Source: DATKEU01 sp036493295 (GTDB taxonomy: Bacteria; Myxococcota_A; Polyangia; Fen-1088). From it: a stretch of 5,413 nucleotides of DNA. The position numbers and the translations under genes are program-made. The stretch lies in contig DASXQB010000364.1 in assembly GCA_036493295.1 (NCBI GenBank), positions 1-5,413 on the forward strand, given 5' to 3'. The stretch's first letter is position 1; every line of letters begins with the position of its first letter. Positions 1 through 3,822 of this stretch are shown piece after piece. The notes under the pieces are model-generated. The model did not search any database, was not told the DNA's origin, and saw nothing but the letters and a program-made list of their open reading frames with translations.

Positions 1-494
1 ACTCGTTCCTCGGTATGGACGCCGCGCAGATCTGCCCGACGGCGACCATCGACCTGAGCAACGTCGGCGAGCAAGGAACGGTGACCTACAACAGCGACCT
101 GACGTACCAGCAATCGGGAACGACGATGTTCCAGATGAAGCTGACGATACCGAACAGCTGTCTCGCGATGGGGGAAACCTGCGAGACGCTGGACTCTGTT
201 TACAAGCAAATGATGCAGACCGATCCCACGTACAAGATGGCCTCGTGCGCGGCGGGCGCCACGTCCTGCGTCTGCACCATCGCCTTCAGCCAAGACAGCA
301 ACGAATCGGGCACTTATTCGACGATGGGTACCAACGTCACGACCACGCCGACCACCGCGGGCGCGACCGCCGACACCAGCGGCTATTGCGTGCAGGGAAA
401 CCAGTTGCACCTGCTGGACCTCGACATGACCATGCCGATGGGTGCGATGGGCATGGCCAAGATCGACGCCGAACTCATCCTGACCAAGCAATAA
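1..494 (+). CDS. Cysteine-rich, probably exported protein of unknown function (3' part, start outside window)
   Basis: The frame is open from the first complete codon (base 3) to the TAA at 492-494, giving at least 163 residues. An ATG at 15-17 exists, but no Shine-Dalgarno or signal peptide precedes it, so the true start and any export signal probably lie left of the window. Counting from base 3, cysteines fall at 11, 53, 60, 82, 89, 91 and 129, including a CVC pair. The composition is rich in Thr, Ser, Gly and Met. Short beta-strand-like segments (GTYSTMG, then YCVQGNQLHL near the C-terminus) recall small lipocalin-like or lipoprotein folds of Deltaproteobacteria with disulfide-bonded loops. 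That resemblance is from memory of the pattern, not a search. A Met cluster sits at residues 142-151. The gene converges on sppA with 12 bp between stop codons. Function is unknown. Exported or lipoprotein status is inferred from the cysteine content and low charge. It looks less GC-rich than its neighbours, as is usual for Thr/Ser/Met-rich secreted proteins. Confidence 0.7.
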   Translation, partial: SFLGMDAAQICPTATIDLSNVGEQGTVTYNSDLTYQQSGTTMFQMKLTIPNSCLAMGETCETLDSVYKQMMQTDPTYKMASCAAGATSCVCTIAFSQDSNESGTYSTMGTNVTTTPTTAGATADTSGYCVQGNQLHLLDLDMTMPMGAMGMAKIDAELILTKQ

Positions 495-500
495 GGTCGC

Positions 501-514
501 TTCGCTTCAGCGAA
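501..514. terminator. Possible weak bidirectional hairpin between convergent gene ends
   Basis: TTCGC (501-505) and GCGAA (510-514) can pair as a 5-bp stem around the tetraloop TTCA. It sits just after the TAA at 494 of the exported-protein gene and overlaps the TGA of sppA (507-509 on the - strand). There is no T-tract on either side, so it is not a classical intrinsic terminator. It could slow polymerases arriving from either gene, or be chance. Low confidence. Confidence 0.2.
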
Positions 515-3131
515 TCTCGATGTCGTAAGGCAGCCGCGCTTCAATCCCGGCACCATTGCCGGCCAAGAGCGGCAACAGCAGGCGCAGCGGCGCGCGGCCT
601 ACGTCGCGCAGAAGGCGGGTGGAAAAATCCGCTGGCGTGGCGGCGGGCGGCGCCGTCACCGGCGCATCCTCGACTTCGGCTTCGACGTTGAGGCCGGTCA
701 GTTTTTGCAACGTGCCGGGCAGCGGGCGCGGCAACACGGTCAGCTCGGCGAAACCGCCGCGGCCGATCGGAACCCGACCCAGGCGCGTCGCCTGATCGAT
801 GGCGGCACCCAGGCCGCCGATGGTGTCGACCAAACCCAGCGCCAGCGCTTGCGAGCCGGTCCAGACGTGGCCGCGGCCAATGGCATCCACCCCGGCGGCG
901 TTCAGGCCGCGGGCGCTCCGGCCCTGCACCACCGTGTCGACGAACAGCTCGTAAAAGTGCTTGATGCGCTCGGCGGCCAGCTTCATCTCGTCGGGCGTCC
1001 ACGGGCGATACGGCGACATCAAATCGGCGTATCGCCCGCGCAGATACGATTCGAACGACACGCCCAGCGTGGCGGCCAGCTTCTTGACGTCCACCTTGTA
1101 AGCGAAGATGCCGATCGATCCGGTGACCGTCGACGATTCGGCCAGGATGGTGTCGGCGCCCGCGGCGATGTAGTACCCCCCCGATGCAGCCACGTCGCCC
1201 ATCGACACCACCACCGGCTTGCCGGCCTTGCGCAGCTGCTGCACGGCGCGCGCGATGACGTCGGATGCGAACGCCGAACCGCCCGGGCTGTTCACCCGCA
1301 GCACCACCGCGCCGACCCCTGAATCACGCCGGCATTCGTCCAGCGCGGCGATCAACGTGTCCGAGCCCGACACGTCGCCCAGGCCCAGCGGGTAATCCTG
1401 GCTGGGTCCGTCGGCGATGGTTCCGTCGACCAGCACCACCGCCACCCGCCGGCCGCCCCACCGTTGCGGGCGTTGCGGCGATCGATCGGGATCGCTGACG
1501 TGTAACCCGCGCCAACCGCTGAGCACCGCCAGCGCGTCGTCCAAGGTATTTTCATCGCTGACGGCGTCGATCAGCCCCGCTCGCTGGGCGTCCAGCGGAT
1601 CCAGTGATCCTCGATCGACCACCGCCCGCACTTTGTCGTCGGTCATGCCGCGTGCCGCCCGCCCCGTCACCACCGCCTTCAGCACGCGCCCGTAGATGTC
1701 GTCCAGAAGCTGGTTCTTGTTCTCGCGCACCGGCGCCGACTGCTCGTTCATCACGAACGGCTCCATGGCACCTTTGTATTCGGCGATGCGCACCAGATCG
1801 ACGTTCACGCCCACTCGATCGATCAGGCCTTTGTAGAACGTGACCGTCTGGCCGAGGCCCCGCAGCGACACCTCGCCGGCCGGGTGAACGATGATCCCGT
1901 TGCACGCGCTGGCCAGGTAATAGTCGCGCGTGGCCGGGAAGGTGGCGTACGCGTACACCAGCTTGCCGCGGCCGCGCAGCGCGCCCACCAGCTCGCGCAC
2001 CTCTTCGATGCGGCCCCAGCCGATCTGGAGATTTTCGATCTTCAGCAGCACGCCGGCGACGCTGTCGTCATTGGCGGCGGCGCGCAGGGCGCGCACCACC
2101 TGGAGATACCCGCGATCGCTGTCGACGCCGTCCAGGTTGATGCGTTCGATTTTCCGTGGCGCGAACAGCGCGGGGTAGCGATCGCCGCTCACCCGCACCG
2201 CCACCGCCGCGCCGCTGCCCGAATCGCCGACGCCCGGGCGTCCCGAGCGCATGGCCAGCGCTGCACCCACGTGGTCGAGATCGATCCAGAAGCCCGCGCT
2301 GCCGCGGTAGTACCCGCCCGACGCGAAGACGTGGTCGGCATTCCCGGGGATGCTCTCGAAGTCGGCGAACAACCGCAGGCCGTCGGTGATTCGCGCCGCC
2401 AGACGGACCCGCGCCAGGACACCCTTCCAAGGATCGTCTTCGGTGTGGCCAGAGCCCAGGGCCAGCTCGAAGCGATCGGTGCCGATCGGGCGTAGGGCCA
2501 GCTCGGCGATCCACTGGCGCTGCAAGATAGCTTGGTTGTTCGCGGTGGGCGCCGAAAGATCACGCACCGTCACGCCCAGGGCCAGGTGCGGTCCCGGCCG
2601 CATGCTGACGCCGGCGTCGAAGGTGTTGAGGCCGCTGTAATAGCCGCTGTAGAGGTGCGCATAGTCGACGCCGAGGGCAAAGCCGCCGCCCAGTCTCAAA
2701 GCGTACGAAATTTGGAGCTTGGTGTGGCTGTCGATGCCCAGCGCGTCGGTGCGCGCCACGCCGGACAGACCGATGCCCAGGGCGCTGCGAAACACCACCG
2801 GCGCCGCCAGCAACAGACCGACCCCGCGCCCCGGCAGCGGCGCATCGGTGCTGGAAGCGTCGCCGGCCAGCACCAGGCTGGATCCATTCAGCAGGCCCAG
2901 CTGCGCCGGGTTCAGCTCGACACCCGACGCGTCGGCGTCGCCGGCCACGCCGCTGCCCGGGATATAAACCCCTTGGGTGGCTCGGTAGCCGATGAGGGCA
3001 TCGGTTGATTTTTGTGCCTGCGCTTGCGCGCGCCCCCCGGTGGCGACGACTGCCGCGACGGTGATGACGATGGCCCAGGCGATCCCGGCCGACGAACGGG
3101 GACGGAGACGGAGGCGGCTGTCCTTGGTCAT
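507..3131 (-). CDS. sppA: SppA-family signal peptide peptidase with N-terminal beta-barrel-like region
   Basis: 874-aa serine protease of family S49 (67K-type SppA), which in E. coli cleaves leftover signal peptides on the periplasmic side of the inner membrane. Order: signal peptide 1-39; barrel-like region about 41-320 (alternating amphipathic strands, an ELNPAQLGLL motif near 72-81); SppA domain 1 about 325-545; SppA domain 2 about 560-795; Pro/Ala-containing tail to 874. Domain 1 carries the general-base lysine in EYKGAMEPF (K453, codon 1773-1775). Domain 2 has VNSPGGS (613-619), the nucleophile in VAASGGYY (S650, codon 1182-1184), TGSIGIF and GHVWTG. K453 and S650 are 197 residues apart, against 200 for K209 and S409 in E. 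coli, so the enzyme should be active. E. coli SppA has about 618 residues and no barrel. The ATG at 3131 is chosen because it follows GGGAG by 6 bases and directly begins a signal peptide. The open frame runs upstream to 3725, but only as antisense of the SCP2-like gene. Barrel location in the outer membrane is inference; the protease call is firm. Confidence 0.93.
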   Translation of the reverse strand: MTKDSRLRLRPRSSAGIAWAIVITVAAVVATGGRAQAQAQKSTDALIGYRATQGVYIPGSGVAGDADASGVELNPAQLGLLNGSSLVLAGDASSTDAPLPGRGVGLLLAAPVVFRSALGIGLSGVARTDALGIDSHTKLQISYALRLGGGFALGVDYAHLYSGYYSGLNTFDAGVSMRPGPHLALGVTVRDLSAPTANNQAILQRQWIAELALRPIGTDRFELALGSGHTEDDPWKGVLARVRLAARITDGLRLFADFESIPGNADHVFASGGYYRGSAGFWIDLDHVGAALAMRSGRPGVGDSGSGAAVAVRVSGDRYPALFAPRKIERINLDGVDSDRGYLQVVRALRAAANDDSVAGVLLKIENLQIGWGRIEEVRELVGALRGRGKLVYAYATFPATRDYYLASACNGIIVHPAGEVSLRGLGQTVTFYKGLIDRVGVNVDLVRIAEYKGAMEPFVMNEQSAPVRENKNQLLDDIYGRVLKAVVTGRAARGMTDDKVRAVVDRGSLDPLDAQRAGLIDAVSDENTLDDALAVLSGWRGLHVSDPDRSPQRPQRWGGRRVAVVLVDGTIADGPSQDYPLGLGDVSGSDTLIAALDECRRDSGVGAVVLRVNSPGGSAFASDVIARAVQQLRKAGKPVVVSMGDVAASGGYYIAAGADTILAESSTVTGSIGIFAYKVDVKKLAATLGVSFESYLRGRYADLMSPYRPWTPDEMKLAAERIKHFYELFVDTVVQGRSARGLNAAGVDAIGRGHVWTGSQALALGLVDTIGGLGAAIDQATRLGRVPIGRGGFAELTVLPRPLPGTLQKLTGLNVEAEVEDAPVTAPPAATPADFSTRLLRDVGRAPLRLLLPLLAGNGAGIEARLPYDIEIR
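3015..3131 (-). other. Signal peptide of SppA
   Basis: Residues 1-39 of SppA. A basic N-region (MTKDSRLRLRPR) is followed by a hydrophobic core of about 15-18 residues (GIAWAIVITVAAVVA) and a C-region GGRAQAQAQ. This offers AQA signal peptidase I sites after A37 or A39. There is no lipobox cysteine. The cleavable site suggests a soluble or outer-membrane mature protein rather than the retained N-terminal anchor of E. coli SppA. Predicted by eye only. Confidence 0.7.
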
Positions 3132-3137
3132 TCGAAT

Positions 3138-3142
3138 CTCCC
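3138..3142 (-). promoter_or_regulatory. Shine-Dalgarno of sppA
   Basis: GGGAG on the - strand, 6 bases upstream of the ATG at 3131. This decides the start: an in-frame ATG at 3179 (MKKGRLYS...) would add 16 residues, would lie on the far side of the candidate -10, and would place charged and aromatic residues before the signal peptide. Confidence 0.65.
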
Positions 3143-3157
3143 GATAGAAGGACCGGG

Positions 3158-3165
3158 AGTATAGT
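3158..3165. promoter_or_regulatory. Overlapping divergent -10-like elements between sppA and the SCP2-like gene
   Basis: The bases AGTATAGT read TATAGT on the + strand (3160-3165) and TATACT on the - strand (3163-3158). Each matches 5 of 6 bases of the sigma-70 -10 consensus TATAAT. From the - strand hexamer, transcription would begin near 3151, leaving about a 20-base leader that contains the sppA Shine-Dalgarno. From the + strand hexamer it would begin near 3172, only about 6 bases before the SCP2-like ATG. No convincing -35 hexamer is seen at 16-18 bp on either side, so both would be weak or activator-dependent. Confidence 0.35.
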
Positions 3166-3177
3166 CGGCCTTTCTTC

Positions 3178-3822
3178 ATGAGCAGCAGCTGGGATCGCCC
3201 GCCGGCCGGTATCTCCGTCGCGGATTTCTTTCGCGATTGGCTGCCGGAAGCGTTCCGCGCCTCCAAACGCACGGCGCCCGACGACGCGCCGGTGGTGCGC
3301 GCGTCGCTGTCAGGCGAAGGCGGCGGCGCCTGGGAGCTGCACGCGCAAGGCGACGCTCTTTCGGTGCGCGAAATTGGTCGCGACGCCCGTTCGAACGCCC
3401 CCGACGACGCGCCCGATGTGTGGCTGCGGCAAAGCACCGCCGATCTCCTGGCCGCCGTCAGCCCCGACCCCGATCCCGATCTGCCCGAGCTCTTGCCGCC
3501 CGGCTGGAGCGTGCAGGACCTGCTTTTTCTCGATCCGCGCGACATCCAGCTCTTGCGCCAGGTCTCCGGCCGCGTGCTGGTCGAGGTGTCCGGCCGTCGG
3601 CGGCGGCGCTGGGCCTTCGACGTTGGCTTCGGTCCGAGCGGCGTCAGCGCCGGCCGTCCGCGTTCGACCATTCGCCTGGACGGCGCGACCTTCGATGGCC
3701 TGCGCCGCGGAACCGTTCCGCCCATGCAGCCGCTGCTTGACGGACGCCTGAAGCTGGAGGGCGATCGCGCGCTGGCGATGCAGCTATTGCTGCTTCTCGG
3801 CAGCCGGCTGTCCCGGCGCTAG
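3178..3822 (+). CDS. SCP2 (sterol-carrier-protein-2)-like protein with two related half-domains
   Basis: 214 residues, no signal peptide or membrane segment, so probably cytosolic. The C-terminal part (about 130-212) fits the SCP2 fold: W-containing strands (RRWAFDVGFG), then STIRLDGATFDGLRRGTV and the helix-turn LLDGRLKLEGDRALAMQLL, the usual LxGRLKxxGD signature. SCP2 domains have a hydrophobic tunnel that binds fatty acyl-CoA, sterols or other lipids; the ligand here cannot be read from sequence. Residues 42-95 repeat the same order of elements (SG...W, V, then a ...LRQSTADLLAAV helix), so the protein looks like one and a half SCP2 units, longer than a single domain of about 100-130 residues. 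A Pro/Asp linker (SPDPDPDLPELLPP, 95-108) joins the halves. The ATG at 3178 is the only plausible start: an in-frame TAG lies at 3145-3147 and no GTG, TTG or CTG falls between. It has no clear Shine-Dalgarno. It is divergent from sppA (46 bp) and overlaps the kinase gene tail-to-tail. Confidence 0.8.
   Translation: MSSSWDRPPAGISVADFFRDWLPEAFRASKRTAPDDAPVVRASLSGEGGGAWELHAQGDALSVREIGRDARSNAPDDAPDVWLRQSTADLLAAVSPDPDPDLPELLPPGWSVQDLLFLDPRDIQLLRQVSGRVLVEVSGRRRRRWAFDVGFGPSGVSAGRPRSTIRLDGATFDGLRRGTVPPMQPLLDGRLKLEGDRALAMQLLLLLGSRLSRR

Noticed and set aside
245..691. + strand frame overlapping the exported-protein gene and sppA
   Set aside because: It is an Arg/His-rich shadow crossing two real genes, with no start signal.
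2112..2185. GCGATCGC octamers as cyanobacterial HIP1 elements
   Set aside because: Gene content (TPR receptor kinase, barrel-SppA) and composition do not suggest a cyanobacterium. They are recorded only as part of the GATC excess.
1884..2495. + strand open frame of 203 codons within sppA
   Set aside because: It is antisense to well-conserved SppA and barrel sequence, has no recognisable domain, and is explained by GC-rich codon bias.
3132..3725. Upstream extension of the sppA reading frame by 198 residues
   Set aside because: It is antisense to the SCP2-like gene, Arg/Ser/Pro-rich, and the ATG at 3131 has a Shine-Dalgarno and begins a signal peptide.
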